Source of the DNA: Terribacillus aidingensis | GTDB taxonomy: Bacteria > Bacillota > Bacilli > Bacillales > Amphibacillaceae | Assembly (NCBI RefSeq): GCF_900215625.1 | Contig: NZ_OBEK01000005.1 | Span: 124,001-188,000 of the forward strand | Direction of reading: 5' to 3' | Length of the DNA stretch: 64,000 nucleotides | Part shown: piece after piece, positions 25,283 to 33,626 of the stretch | Layout: every line of letters starts with the position of its first letter | How positions within the stretch are numbered: position 1 is the first letter of the stretch | Position numbers and translations under genes: made by a program | Notes under the pieces: model-generated | What the model was told of the DNA's origin: nothing | Databases searched by the model: none | The model's input: only the letters and a program-made list of their open reading frames with translations

Positions 25283-25308
25283 TTACCCCGCCTTTCCTTC
25301 TAGAAAAC
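25283..25308 (-). promoter_or_regulatory. Sigma-B promoter of gspA
   Basis: GTTTTC, 14 bp, GGGTAA on the minus strand, 34 bp before the start region. Spacing and hexamers fit the sigma-B consensus, matching the known control of gspA in B. subtilis. Confidence 0.7.
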
Positions 25309-25384
25309 CAATAAAGTTGAAAATGAGAACCATGAACCAGTTTTTCGCACTAGTTTTCCGACTATTAAGACAATTAATCTAGTT

Positions 25385-25423
25385 AAAAAGAGCTATCACA
25401 CAGAGTTTATTGCAATAGCTCTT
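25385..25423 (-). terminator. Intrinsic terminator of aroK
   Basis: AAGAGCTAT and ATAGCTCTT arms with T5 on the minus strand. Confidence 0.75.
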
Positions 25424-25438
25424 GCATCCGCTGGTACT

Positions 25439-26008
25439 TCAAGAAAGCGGCTGATGAAGCTCCCAGCCCAGCTTCAATAATTCTACGATATAGTCCGCTA
25501 CTTCTTCCGGATTGAGGTTATCTGTTGTGACACGTGCATTATGTTCCGCATAGATAGCTTGTCGTTCATCAAATATTTGCTGCACTTCATCAACCGATTT
25601 ATTGTGCAGCACCGGTCTATTCTCGATCAATAAATCCATACGTTCCTTCCAACGGTCCCAGCTGAGATCGAGGAACAATACCAGACAGCTCTCGAGACAA
25701 ACTTCCCGGATGGCTTCCTGCTTGAAAGCTCCGCCGCCAAGAGAAACGATATTGCACTGTTTATTATTACAAATATCAATGATCGTATTCCGTTCAATCT
25801 TACGGAAATAGTCTTCTCCATGCTGCGCGAATATTTCTGGAATTGCCATCCCATATCGCTGTTCAATCTCTGCATCAACATCGATAAAGTCTCTGTAAAG
25901 TTTCTCGGCAACTAGCTTGCCGATTGTCGTTTTTCCGACACCCATGAATCCGATCAGGACGATATTTTTCGCCCGCACAGGTATATGCTGTCTGCTCATT
26001 GTTCGCAC
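25439..26008 (-). CDS. aroK: Shikimate kinase
   Basis: 189 residues: P-loop GFMGVGKTTIG, shikimate-binding DVDAEIEQRYG and FRKIERNTI, GGGAF, and the lid ENRPVL. It phosphorylates shikimate in aromatic amino acid synthesis. The longest ORF extends 39 residues further but has no supporting binding site; the GTG at 26008, 7 bp after GAGGAG, is the best start, giving MRTMSRQHIPVRAKN. Stand-alone gene between gspA and an aldo-keto reductase, on the minus strand. Confidence 0.88.
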   Translation of the reverse strand: MRTMSRQHIPVRAKNIVLIGFMGVGKTTIGKLVAEKLYRDFIDVDAEIEQRYGMAIPEIFAQHGEDYFRKIERNTIIDICNNKQCNIVSLGGGAFKQEAIREVCLESCLVLFLDLSWDRWKERMDLLIENRPVLHNKSVDEVQQIFDERQAIYAEHNARVTTDNLNPEEVADYIVELLKLGWELHQPLS

Positions 26009-26096
26009 GATGTAACTCCTCTCCCCACAAGTCGTATACCTTGTAATATATTCTATTGTATACGATAAATACAAAAATCGTAAGAGAGAAATACCT

Positions 26097-27068
26097 TTAT
26101 CGCACCTTTGCATCCTCCAATTCAAGATTCAGCCATTTCACTTCATCCGCTGTCAGTTCAATTTCTACACTCGGAAGTGCTTCCTGCAGGCGCTTTACGT
26201 TTTTACACCCTACGATGGCACATGTTGGAAATTGCTGATGCAGCACATAGGCAACAGCTATTTGATTGGCAGTTACGCCTTTTTTATTTGCTAGCTGGAC
26301 TGCACGATCATAACGCTCCCAATTATCATCGTTATAGTAAACACGAGCAATTTCTTCATCCGATATATGATTTCTGTCATATGTACCGGTGAAAAATCCG
26401 CCAGCTTGGGATGCCCAAGAGATGACTGGCATTTGTGTACGCTGATGCCATGCCGCATATTCCCCATCTAATGCAACTGTCTCTGCCCAGCGCACCTCAT
26501 TTAACTGAGCTAAGCTTAAATTCGGACTATTTACAAGCAGCCGGTCGTACCCTTTTGCATCTGCATATGCATTGGCTTCTTCAATGCGGTCGGGCTCCCA
26601 GTTAGAAACACCATAAATTCCTATTTTCCCTGCTTTCTGATGTTCATGCAGCATATCCATCAGCACTTGCACCGGCACATTCCGATCATCTCGGTGAAGA
26701 AGGTAGATATCAATGAAATCCGTCTGCAAATTCGCAAGACTGTCATGCAAATCCATTGTAATATCGTCCGGATTCACACGTTTCATCTCCGGATGATGTA
26801 CCCCATCCAAATCAATATGGTAATGACCGCCTTTTGAGATTAGAATGACTTCATCGCGTGTGCCGCGCTCTGCCATCCATTGCCCGATCAATCTCTCTGC
26901 TTGGTATTGGGCATATTTTGGACCGGTATCAATGGTATTGCCGCCAGCTTGTAAGAAGCTATCCAGAACAGCGAATACATCATTTCTTTTGTCTCCAAAA
27001 AATTTAGTTGTACCGAGAATCAATTTAGAAAGCGGGTGTTTGACCCCTGGTATGGTTGTATAGTTCAT
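26097..27068 (-). CDS. Aldo/keto reductase
   Basis: 323 residues with the (alpha/beta)8 pattern of the AKR family: LILGTTKFFGDKRND, GGNTIDTGPKYAQYQAERLIG (catalytic Asp and Tyr), DIYLLHRDDRNVPV with its His, and YGVSNWEPDRI. It is related to the YcsN/Tas-like group of NADPH-dependent reductases acting on aldehydes or sugars; the catalytic Lys probably is in LISKGGHYH. Substrate unknown. ATG follows AAAGGGAGGCTTTTCAGG. Confidence 0.88.
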   Translation of the reverse strand: MNYTTIPGVKHPLSKLILGTTKFFGDKRNDVFAVLDSFLQAGGNTIDTGPKYAQYQAERLIGQWMAERGTRDEVILISKGGHYHIDLDGVHHPEMKRVNPDDITMDLHDSLANLQTDFIDIYLLHRDDRNVPVQVLMDMLHEHQKAGKIGIYGVSNWEPDRIEEANAYADAKGYDRLLVNSPNLSLAQLNEVRWAETVALDGEYAAWHQRTQMPVISWASQAGGFFTGTYDRNHISDEEIARVYYNDDNWERYDRAVQLANKKGVTANQIAVAYVLHQQFPTCAIVGCKNVKRLQEALPSVEIELTADEVKWLNLELEDAKVR

Positions 27069-27206
27069 CCTGAAAAGCCTCCCTTTTATTCTGTGCGTTA
27101 GTCAGCAGTTTGTATGGCTATTCCCTTAATCCGTGAAAAAGTATCCTGTGCTGCTGCAGAAAAAACAGAGTTCTTGAATGAAAGAAGATGCTACGAGGTT
27201 GTTCTA

Positions 27207-27272
27207 ATGTGGATTTATATTTACTTTAGCATTATGGCCATGCTGACAGCAAATAAAATGAGGCAGGCATAA
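27207..27272 (+). CDS. Possible 21-residue membrane peptide
   Basis: A short ORF in the 224-bp gap between the aldo-keto reductase and ppaC. GAGG lies 8 bp before the ATG. The product begins MWIYIYFSIMAMLTAN, enough for one membrane helix, and its last codons form the 5' arm of the terminator. Nothing else supports it; length makes chance likely. Confidence 0.25.
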   Translation: MWIYIYFSIMAMLTANKMRQA

Positions 27273-27288
27273 ATGATGCCTGCCTCAT
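27258..27288. terminator. Intrinsic terminator of ppaC
   Basis: Perfect 12-bp stem ATGAGGCAGGCA and complement, 7-base loop, directly after the ppaC stop; on the minus strand followed by TTTATTTG. Confidence 0.8.
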
Positions 27289-27292
27289 AGAA

Positions 27293-28222
27293 TTACCCAT
27301 TCATAACTTCAGTAAGTACTGGGACAATCTGTTTCTTACGAGAAACAACACCTTTAAGGGTGGCTGTATTGTTGGATAACGTTACATGGAAAGCCTTTTC
27401 CACAGCTTCTGTTTCTGCGCCAATTGCAATCGCTGTAGAGTCATTTGTCAAAATGTTTGTGATTGCGAATAGATAAAGCTTTAAGCCTTTTTCTGTAATT
27501 TTCTGCTTCATTGCAGCTTCAACTTCTGCTTGGCGAACAAGTACATCCTGCTCGTCAACAACATTGACCTGTGCAATTTCAACAGTTGCATCGCCCATTT
27601 GGAATTCTTTTGCATCAAGTGTAATTAACTCTTCCGCTGTTTTCTTACTCACATCAGCGCCTGCTTTAAGCATATCCAAGCCATATGTATTCACATCGAC
27701 ATCGGCAATTTCAGCAAGCTCTTTCGCTGCTTTTACATCTTCTTCTGTGCATGTAGGTGATTTGAAAAGCAAGGAATCAGAAACAATTGCACTTAGCATT
27801 GCGCCTGCGATCTCTTTTGGAATCTCCACATCATGCTCTTTATAGATTTTCTTAAGAATTGTAGCTGTACAGCCGACTGGCTCCGCACGGTAATAAAGCG
27901 GATCAGCAGTTTCGAAGTTCGCAATGCGATGGTGGTCTACCACTTCCATGACGGATACTGTATCAATATCCGAAACGCTTTGCTGCTTTTCATTATGATC
28001 GACTAAGATAACTTGCTCGACTTCTCCATTGATTGCCTCAATCATACGAGGAGCTTCAAGGCCGAATGTTTTTAATGCGAATGCTGTTTCTTCATTCAAT
28101 TCGCCAAGGCGGACAGCTTCTGCTTCCATCCCTAATTTATTCTTTAAATGTGCGTATGCAATTGCGGATGTTACCGCATCTGTATCTGGGTTTTTATGTC
28201 CGAAGACAAGTACTTTGCCCAC
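27293..28222 (-). CDS. ppaC: Manganese-dependent inorganic pyrophosphatase
   Basis: 309 residues of the DHH family: [10 protein letters not shown] at 8-17 supplies metal ligands, EVVDHHRI near 95 is the DHH motif, and the DHHA2 domain ends in SRKKQIVP, the substrate-binding SRKKQ motif. It hydrolyses pyrophosphate from biosynthetic reactions. Start ATG 8 bp after AAAGGAG. A 15-bp palindrome (28245-28259) sits in the leader just before the ribosome binding site. Confidence 0.93.
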   Translation of the reverse strand: MGKVLVFGHKNPDTDAVTSAIAYAHLKNKLGMEAEAVRLGELNEETAFALKTFGLEAPRMIEAINGEVEQVILVDHNEKQQSVSDIDTVSVMEVVDHHRIANFETADPLYYRAEPVGCTATILKKIYKEHDVEIPKEIAGAMLSAIVSDSLLFKSPTCTEEDVKAAKELAEIADVDVNTYGLDMLKAGADVSKKTAEELITLDAKEFQMGDATVEIAQVNVVDEQDVLVRQAEVEAAMKQKITEKGLKLYLFAITNILTNDSTAIAIGAETEAVEKAFHVTLSNNTATLKGVVSRKKQIVPVLTEVMNG

Positions 28223-28244
28223 TGCTATCTCTCCTTTTGCATTG

Positions 28245-28259
28245 CCGGCATGATGCCGG
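28245..28259. repeat. Palindrome CCGGCAT-G-ATGCCGG in the ppaC leader
   Basis: Perfect 7-1-7 inverted repeat about 5-20 bases before the ppaC ribosome binding site. The single-base centre argues against an RNA hairpin with a stable loop, so a protein site is as likely. Confidence 0.35.
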
Positions 28260-28306
28260 ACATGATGTATTCATTTTACATGATTCTAGCTATTTTAAAA
28301 AGAGAC

Positions 28307-28897
28307 TCACTTAGAAACGTAGCGGTTGCCATGCACCCAGTAGCGCCATGGAAAGTCCTTAGCCTCCTGTGCATTCGGGATACCGATTCTCGGTCCTGTT
28401 TCCACCTGCTCCGGTGTGTAGCCCGATGTAATATATAAAGGAGGTTTCGTAAAATTCCCGCCGTAATGAGCGATTTGTTCAATCCCCATTGCCTGACAAA
28501 GTTTCCCCGGTCCATTAGTCAATTCTCTTGGCTTTCTGTCAGGTCTGCGTGTTTCCATCAGAGGGATTCCATCCTTTGGTTCCAACGCTCGAATAAGAAC
28601 AGCTTCAGGAGTTCCAGCAGCCGCACTCACTACATTCAGCAGCACTTGCCTGTGCATCGTGTACGTATAAATATGCCCTGGTTCATGAAACATAATCTCT
28701 GTTCGTTTTGTTCTTCGGTTATTGAAGCTATGCGCAGCACGATCAAGTGCACCGCGGTAAGCTTCTGTTTCTACAATGTAACCCGAAGTGATTCCTTGCG
28801 GGGTTTCATGAACCAACAGACAGCCCAACAAACGTGGCGCAAGCTCCAAGGTGGGCTGTTCATAAAATGATTGTTCCAGCGGCTCATAGCTAGTCAT
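28307..28897 (-). CDS. yxlJ: 3-methyladenine DNA glycosylase (AAG/MPG family)
   Basis: 196 residues matching the MPG fold: LAPRLLGCLLVH, IVETEAYRGALDRAAHSFNNRRTKR (catalytic Glu-Thr-Glu-Ala-Tyr), PGHIYTYTMH and the Asn-Gly-Pro-Gly-Lys-Leu motif TNGPGKL. It excises alkylated bases. The start is the ATG at 28897, after AAGGAGCATGTATA; it shares one base with the stop codon of the MFS gene (TAATG), so translation is coupled to that transporter. The longer ORF of 217 residues is not supported. Confidence 0.9.
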   Translation of the reverse strand: MTSYEPLEQSFYEQPTLELAPRLLGCLLVHETPQGITSGYIVETEAYRGALDRAAHSFNNRRTKRTEIMFHEPGHIYTYTMHRQVLLNVVSAAAGTPEAVLIRALEPKDGIPLMETRRPDRKPRELTNGPGKLCQAMGIEQIAHYGGNFTKPPLYITSGYTPEQVETGPRIGIPNAQEAKDFPWRYWVHGNRYVSK

Positions 28898-30132
28898 TAT
28901 ACATGCTCCTTCTTTAAAACAGGTTTTGGTTCTTGTTTTCTCCCTTTTAGCATTACCCAAACCTGTAATAAGAATGGCGCGCCAAGTATAACGAGGAAGG
29001 AAATAATCGTAAATATCGGGATCGGCTGCATCGCTCCGAAATAATCAAGCAGCATGCCGCCAGCCAGCGGGCCTGCCACACCCCCAAAGCCAGTAAAGCC
29101 CATGGCACCAAAATACGTTCCTTTCATCGCAGGGTTGGCAATTTCATCAATAAACATATCCGACATGGAGAACAGCAGCACTTCGCCAATTGTAAACAGT
29201 ATGACCGCACACGCAATCCATACAATATCATGCAAAAATGCCATGCTCAGCATGCTTACGGCGATAAGTATGTTTCCGAGCATCAGTGATAAAACCAGCG
29301 AATAACGCTTCGCTATTGCGACAATCGGATATTGCACGACCAGCACCGTCAATGCATTTAATGTAAGCATCATACTGAATAGCTTTGCTCCATCTTCTAT
29401 ACTTGGTGCAGCAGCAAAAAATTGCGGCAGTGTAGCACTGAAGTGGGAATAACCAAACACACTTACCGTCACACCAATTAATAGGAGCATAAACAGCTTA
29501 TCCTTACGCGTGATATGAAACGCTTCCCGAACACCAATATGTTTTCCAGCTGCGGCTGTCTCCGCCACTTTGATGCGAGTAAATTGAAAAATGAGTACAA
29601 GCCCATAAACGAAATAAACAAGTGCAGCGATAAAGAACGGCGCTGTCGAAGCTGCCGAACCAAAGTACAGCCCTAGTAGCGGCCCGAACACAACCCCAAC
29701 ATTAATTGCTGTGTACCGCATATTAAAAACGAGCAGCCGATGTTTTGGATCTGTCACATCAGACAGCAGTGCTTTCGAAGTTGGTTCAAACAAAGAACGG
29801 CATAACCCATTCAAAGCATTCATCACAAAAAATACCCATATCGCGTCCGCTAATCCAAACCCTGCAAAAACAATGCACCAGCCAAAAATGCTGATGCCCA
29901 TGATTTTCTTTCTGCCAAACCGATCAGAAAAATACCCGCCATAAAAACTGGCAAGAATACCGACCAAAGAACTGACAGCAATAATCAAGCCGGTAAATCC
30001 AGCCGATGCTCCCTTTTCCTGGGTCAGGTATATTGCTAAAAAAGGAATACTCATACTTGTAGCCATCCTGCCGAACACGGTACCAATAATAATTGCCCAG
30101 CTGTAAGGATGGAGTGACCGTAACGCATGCAT
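28897..30132 (-). CDS. MFS transporter, drug-efflux type
   Basis: 411 residues, twelve membrane helices. The loop 2-3 motif GGYFSDRFGRKKIMG is present, along with FNMRYTAINVGVVFGPLLG in helix 5, pointing to a DHA1 (YttB/YfkL-type) exporter. Forms a coupled pair with the DNA alkylation glycosylase gene (TAATG overlap), suggesting but not proving a detoxification role. ATG at 30132 follows GAGATGAGGCAGCATGC. Substrate unknown. Confidence 0.85.
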   Translation of the reverse strand: MHALRSLHPYSWAIIIGTVFGRMATSMSIPFLAIYLTQEKGASAGFTGLIIAVSSLVGILASFYGGYFSDRFGRKKIMGISIFGWCIVFAGFGLADAIWVFFVMNALNGLCRSLFEPTSKALLSDVTDPKHRLLVFNMRYTAINVGVVFGPLLGLYFGSAASTAPFFIAALVYFVYGLVLIFQFTRIKVAETAAAGKHIGVREAFHITRKDKLFMLLLIGVTVSVFGYSHFSATLPQFFAAAPSIEDGAKLFSMMLTLNALTVLVVQYPIVAIAKRYSLVLSLMLGNILIAVSMLSMAFLHDIVWIACAVILFTIGEVLLFSMSDMFIDEIANPAMKGTYFGAMGFTGFGGVAGPLAGGMLLDYFGAMQPIPIFTIISFLVILGAPFLLQVWVMLKGRKQEPKPVLKKEHV

Positions 30133-30371
30133 GCTGCCTCATCTCCTCATAATCCAGATTATAGCAGATTACAAGGATGCTGTTATGTACATCCCCCTCC
30201 AGCAAAAAAACATACCATGCATGAAACATTTTCACGCTTGATTCGTACATTTTACTATAGAGGCAACCTCACAGTTTTTGTAGTTTTAGGTTTAGTTGAA
30301 GAGGACTTCTTAGTCAGGTTACAGACGGAGTAATTCTTGTACGTAAAACCAAGCAAACGAGGGGGCATTTT

Positions 30372-30803
30372 ATGTATGACAGTGTAGAACCTGATTTTTG
30401 GCTAAGGTTCTTTTTCTTATTAGCGATTGTTTTATTATTGCTGTTCTTTTTTAATGCGCTACTACGAAAATGGTTACAAGTTGAGCGAAGAAAATTCTTT
30501 TCGTATAACCACGTAAATGAAAAACATAAAAAGATTGATTGGATACTTCGAATTACAACAATAGTTATTATTCTTTTATTTGCCCCTATTGTTATGGTGA
30601 CTGGTATCGACAATCTTAATTTGTTTATCCAACCAGGCTCTGTTCTATTTTTCTTTATTATTATCTCTGAAATAGTCAGGGCGGTAATGGAGCAAAAATA
30701 CGCAGAAAACCCGAACGCTTATAAAGTAACGGTAAGTCAGCTAATATTTCTCTGTCTATTGTTTCTATCATTATATACAACCAATTTCTGGGGATTGGTA
30801 TAG
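30372..30803 (+). CDS. DUF4181-type small membrane protein
   Basis: 143 residues with four hydrophobic helices and the central RKWLQVERRKFFSYNHVNEKH segment that I associate with the DUF4181 family of Bacillaceae membrane proteins of unknown function. ATG after GAGGGGGCATTTT. Stand-alone gene ending in a strong terminator; lower GC than its neighbours and with many Phe/Ile/Leu codons, which fits a membrane protein. No function is proposed. Confidence 0.75.
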   Translation: MYDSVEPDFWLRFFFLLAIVLLLLFFFNALLRKWLQVERRKFFSYNHVNEKHKKIDWILRITTIVIILLFAPIVMVTGIDNLNLFIQPGSVLFFFIIISEIVRAVMEQKYAENPNAYKVTVSQLIFLCLLFLSLYTTNFWGLV

Positions 30804-30816
30804 TTATCAACAGAAA

Positions 30817-30846
30817 AAGCGCTAGGATATTACAATCCTAGCGCTT
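30817..30846. terminator. Strong intrinsic terminator
   Basis: Perfect 12-bp stem AAGCGCTAGGAT and complement with 6-base loop; A-run before and CTT after, probably bidirectional with mscL. Confidence 0.8.
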
Positions 30847-30879
30847 CTGCTGATACTGGTTATGCGAGATTAAAATGAC

Positions 30880-31281
30880 TTAACCCCAAGACTGATCCTT
30901 CACCCTTTCCTTCTTTAATAAGTCCCGAATTTCTGTCAGTAATTCCTGCTCCATTGTCAGTTTCTGTACTACTTCTTCCGGCTGCGGCTGATGCTTGCGC
31001 TTTAATCGGTTCATGAACTTGACGACCGTAAATAACACAGCAGCGATTAATACAAAGTTAATAACTGTTTGAATAAATACACCGTACTTTACTACCGCAT
31101 TTCCGACAGTAAACTGCAGCCCGCTAAAATCATGCCCGCCTGTTATAATGCCGATAAGCGGCATGATGATATCATTAACCAACGAAGTCGTGATTGCACT
31201 GAATGCTGAACCAATTACAACGGCTACAGCCAAATCCACAACGTTTCCGCGCAAAGCGAACTCTTTAAATTCTTTAAGCAT
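30880..31281 (-). CDS. mscL: Large-conductance mechanosensitive channel
   Basis: 133 residues. The canonical N-terminus [24 protein letters not shown] leads into helix M1, then a periplasmic loop, helix M2 ([19 protein letters not shown]) and the cytoplasmic helix [14 protein letters not shown]. It opens under membrane tension in hypo-osmotic shock. The true start is the ATG at 31281 (7 bp after AGAGGT); the 83-residue upstream extension of the open frame is read from the antisense of nadE and is not real. Confidence 0.93.
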   Translation of the reverse strand: MLKEFKEFALRGNVVDLAVAVVIGSAFSAITTSLVNDIIMPLIGIITGGHDFSGLQFTVGNAVVKYGVFIQTVINFVLIAAVLFTVVKFMNRLKRKHQPQPEEVVQKLTMEQELLTEIRDLLKKERVKDQSWG

Positions 31282-31355
31282 TGTATACACCTCTCTTTCA
31301 GCAAGTATCATTCTCACGGATCTTTTTCCCTTTTTCAAGTATAGACATTTCTGCA

Positions 31356-31388
31356 AAAAGAGAGACCCCCGTTTGGGAGTCTCTCTTG
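31356..31388 (-). terminator. Intrinsic terminator of nadE
   Basis: AAGAGAGAC-CCC and GGG-GTCTCTCTT arms, then T5 on the minus strand, directly after the nadE stop. Confidence 0.85.
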
Positions 31389-31390
31389 CA

Positions 31391-32215
31391 TTACAGTTCT
31401 TTCCACCAATCATCATGCATAGAAGCTGGCATCTGGCGTTTATGCGTTGTTTTGAAATAACGCTCTTCCAGAAGCTTAGCTGGTTCTTCATCGATGATTT
31501 TTCCTTCAAGATAATCATCAATATCTTCATATTTTAACCCTAGTTCAGCTTCATCTGTTTGGCCGGGTTTGTCATCGAGTAAATCTGCAGTCGGTAATTT
31601 TTCGTATAGACGCTCTGGTGCGCCCAGCTCGATCAGCAGCTGCTTACCTTGACGTTTATTTAGCCCGCTTAGCGGCAGGACGTCAGCAGCACCATCTCCG
31701 TATTTCGTATAGAAGCCAGTAATTGCTTCTGCTGCATGATCTGTCCCTATAACTAGCAGACCTTTCTGACCGCCAATTGCATATTGTGCAATCATGCGCA
31801 TCCGTGCCTTTACGTTTCCTTTATGAAAATCAGCCAGTTCCTCACTTGTCGCATCTTTAAAAGCATGAGCAGCTTCTGTCACAGGCGCTTTAATATTGTA
31901 TACATATGACTCTGCCGGCTCAATAAATTTCAATGCTAGCTGCGCATCATCCTCATCGGCTTGCTCGCCATGCGGCAGACGTACAGCTGCAAATGTAACA
32001 TCTTTTCCCTCTTCTTTTAACTCCTCAATTGCCAGCTGTGCAAGACGGCCAGCCAAAGTAGAATCCTGCCCTCCGCTAATGCCTAGTACGTAGCCTTTTG
32101 CACCTGTCTTTTTCAAATAATCCTTCAAAAAGTCGATACGGCTGCGAATTTCCTGTTTAGCATCAATCGTTGGTTTTACTTGCAGCTCTGAAATAATTCT
32201 AGTTTGATTCGTCAT
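31391..32215 (-). CDS. nadE: NH3-dependent NAD synthetase
   Basis: 274 residues, the size of B. subtilis NadE. The N-type ATP pyrophosphatase loop [43 protein letters not shown] and [14 protein letters not shown] are all as expected. It makes NAD from deamido-NAD with ammonia (no glutaminase domain). ATG at 32215 after GAGGAGGCCCCATA. No sigma-B site is evident, though nadE is a stress gene in B. subtilis. Confidence 0.93.
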   Translation of the reverse strand: MTNQTRIISELQVKPTIDAKQEIRSRIDFLKDYLKKTGAKGYVLGISGGQDSTLAGRLAQLAIEELKEEGKDVTFAAVRLPHGEQADEDDAQLALKFIEPAESYVYNIKAPVTEAAHAFKDATSEELADFHKGNVKARMRMIAQYAIGGQKGLLVIGTDHAAEAITGFYTKYGDGAADVLPLSGLNKRQGKQLLIELGAPERLYEKLPTADLLDDKPGQTDEAELGLKYEDIDDYLEGKIIDEEPAKLLEERYFKTTHKRQMPASMHDDWWKEL

Positions 32216-32340
32216 TATGGGGCCTCCTCTTATTTGTCGTATTACTAATCTTTTTCCCTCTCAAATTGAAACCTAATCTCTTTATGTATCATGCTCTCAC
32301 TTTCTAGTATAAACCAATTACAGCAAAAGCCGAAAATTAA

Positions 32341-32370
32341 AAACCCGCGGTTTTAATACTCCGCGGGTTT
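32341..32370. terminator. Intrinsic terminator around the stop of the 51-residue ORF
   Basis: AAACCCGCGG and CCGCGGGTTT (10 bp, perfect); the TAA lies in the loop. Confidence 0.8.
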
Positions 32371-32508
32371 CCTGTTCATATATGCTGCCATATCCTCCAC
32401 CGTCTTTTCCATACGCTGGACGTCTATATCAAAATCAAGGTCTGTTGAACGAAAGAACGGATCGTCAAAAGTGAAAAGCTCTGCAATGTAATCTTCATAA
32501 GCACGCAT
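32353..32508 (-). CDS. 51-residue acidic protein of unknown function
   Basis: Starts MRAYEDYIAELFTFDDPFFR and ends MNRKPAEY. The ATG at 32508 is 9 bp after GGAAAGGAG, which is why it is preferred to two in-frame ATGs further upstream. Strongly acidic N-terminal half with a helical C-terminal part (VQRMEKTVEDMAAYMNR). The reading frame closes in the loop of its own terminator. No family recognised; probably a genuine single-gene transcript. Confidence 0.6.
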   Translation of the reverse strand: MRAYEDYIAELFTFDDPFFRSTDLDFDIDVQRMEKTVEDMAAYMNRKPAEY

Positions 32509-32661
32509 CGCAACCATCTCCTTTCCAATTCTTCTTTCGTTTATTCTAGCCCAAATCCCTGCCGAAAAAAACCCATTCAAAGGAACTTATTCATGCGTCT
32601 CCTGTTTTAGAACACCATACTTTGGAGATAATCTCCTTTATGGACAAAAGGAGGCAAAAAA

Positions 32662-33531
32662 ATGGACTTGTATGATTTCATGAAAGAAGGTAATCCTGGG
32701 AAAAGCCAATCTCAGCAGCCTGGTATCCAGCAGAAGATGGACCCGCTTCCGATTGAAGAATTTGATCATTGGAAAGGAAGCGGTAAGCTTCAAGGTAAAG
32801 TCGCGCTCATCACTGGCGGAGACAGCGGTATTGGACGCGCAGTCGCTATTGCCTATGCTAAGGAAGGAGCCCATGTTGCCATCTCCTATCTCGATGAACA
32901 TGACGATGCCGAATATGCGAAGCAGCGAATTGAAGAAGAAGGCGGCAAATGCGTCCTTTATCCTGGTGATATTAGTGATGCAGCGTTTTGTGAGAATCTG
33001 ATCCAGCAAGTTGTAAAAGATTTTAACACCTTGGATATACTCGTAAATAACGCAGCACGCCAAGACGTCCAAAATGATTTGACCGCTATTACACCCGAGC
33101 AATTTGAACGGACGTTCCGGACAAACTTCTTCAGCTTCTTTTATTTAACACGTGCTGCACTGCCGCATCTTGGCAAAGGAAACAGCATCATCAATACAGC
33201 TTCCATTAATCCTTACATTGGCAATCCAACATTAATTGATTATACGTCAACCAAAGGTGCAATCGTTGCGTTCACACGTTCCCTAGCAAAGGGATTAGCT
33301 TCTAAAGGAATTCGCGTAAATGGAGTTGCACCTGGGCCAATTTGGACACCACTCATTCCAGCGACGATGCAGGGTGATATGCTGACCAATTTCGGCACGC
33401 AGACGCCGCTCGGAAGACCCGGTCAGCCTGTTGATCTTGTCGGCAGCTATGTGCTGCTTGCTTCCGAGGAAGCCGCCTATATGACCGGCCAATTCATTCA
33501 TGTTAATGGCGGAGACTATATGTCATCCTAA
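32662..33531 (+). CDS. Stress-type SDR oxidoreductase (YhdF/YdaD/YhxC-like)
   Basis: 289 residues with a roughly 45-residue N-terminal extension (containing MDPLPIEE) before ALITGGDSGIGRAVA, then PGDISD, NNAARQD, and the active-site Tyr in IDYTSTKGA. The extended N-terminus is characteristic of the YhdF/YdaD/YhxC group, general stress dehydrogenases in B. subtilis; substrate unknown. ATG after AAAGGAGGCAAAAAA. A GTTTTA-N14-GGAGAT element upstream is only a poor sigma-B match. Confidence 0.85.
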   Translation: MDLYDFMKEGNPGKSQSQQPGIQQKMDPLPIEEFDHWKGSGKLQGKVALITGGDSGIGRAVAIAYAKEGAHVAISYLDEHDDAEYAKQRIEEEGGKCVLYPGDISDAAFCENLIQQVVKDFNTLDILVNNAARQDVQNDLTAITPEQFERTFRTNFFSFFYLTRAALPHLGKGNSIINTASINPYIGNPTLIDYTSTKGAIVAFTRSLAKGLASKGIRVNGVAPGPIWTPLIPATMQGDMLTNFGTQTPLGRPGQPVDLVGSYVLLASEEAAYMTGQFIHVNGGDYMSS

Positions 33532-33560
33532 CCAACAATTAACACATAGCATGTACGAAA

Positions 33561-33613
33561 TACATAAAAACACGTAAATTTGGGCGGTCCCTGATTTACG
33601 TGTTTTTTATGTA
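33561..33613 (+). terminator. Long terminator hairpin
   Basis: AAACACGTAAAT and ATTTACGTGTTT arms extended by ATACATAAA and TTTATGTAT on the outside, with a T6 run inside the 3' arm. Confidence 0.8.
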
Positions 33614-33626
33614 TTACAATATCTTT

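Noticed and set aside
31282-31530. 83-residue N-terminal extension of MscL
   Set aside because: It is antisense to the nadE end and its terminator; MscL proteins begin at MLKEFKEF and a good ribosome site precedes that ATG.
32604-32630. Sigma-B promoter for the stress SDR at 32662
   Set aside because: GTTTTA-N14-GGAGAT has a weak -10 match; kept only as a remark.
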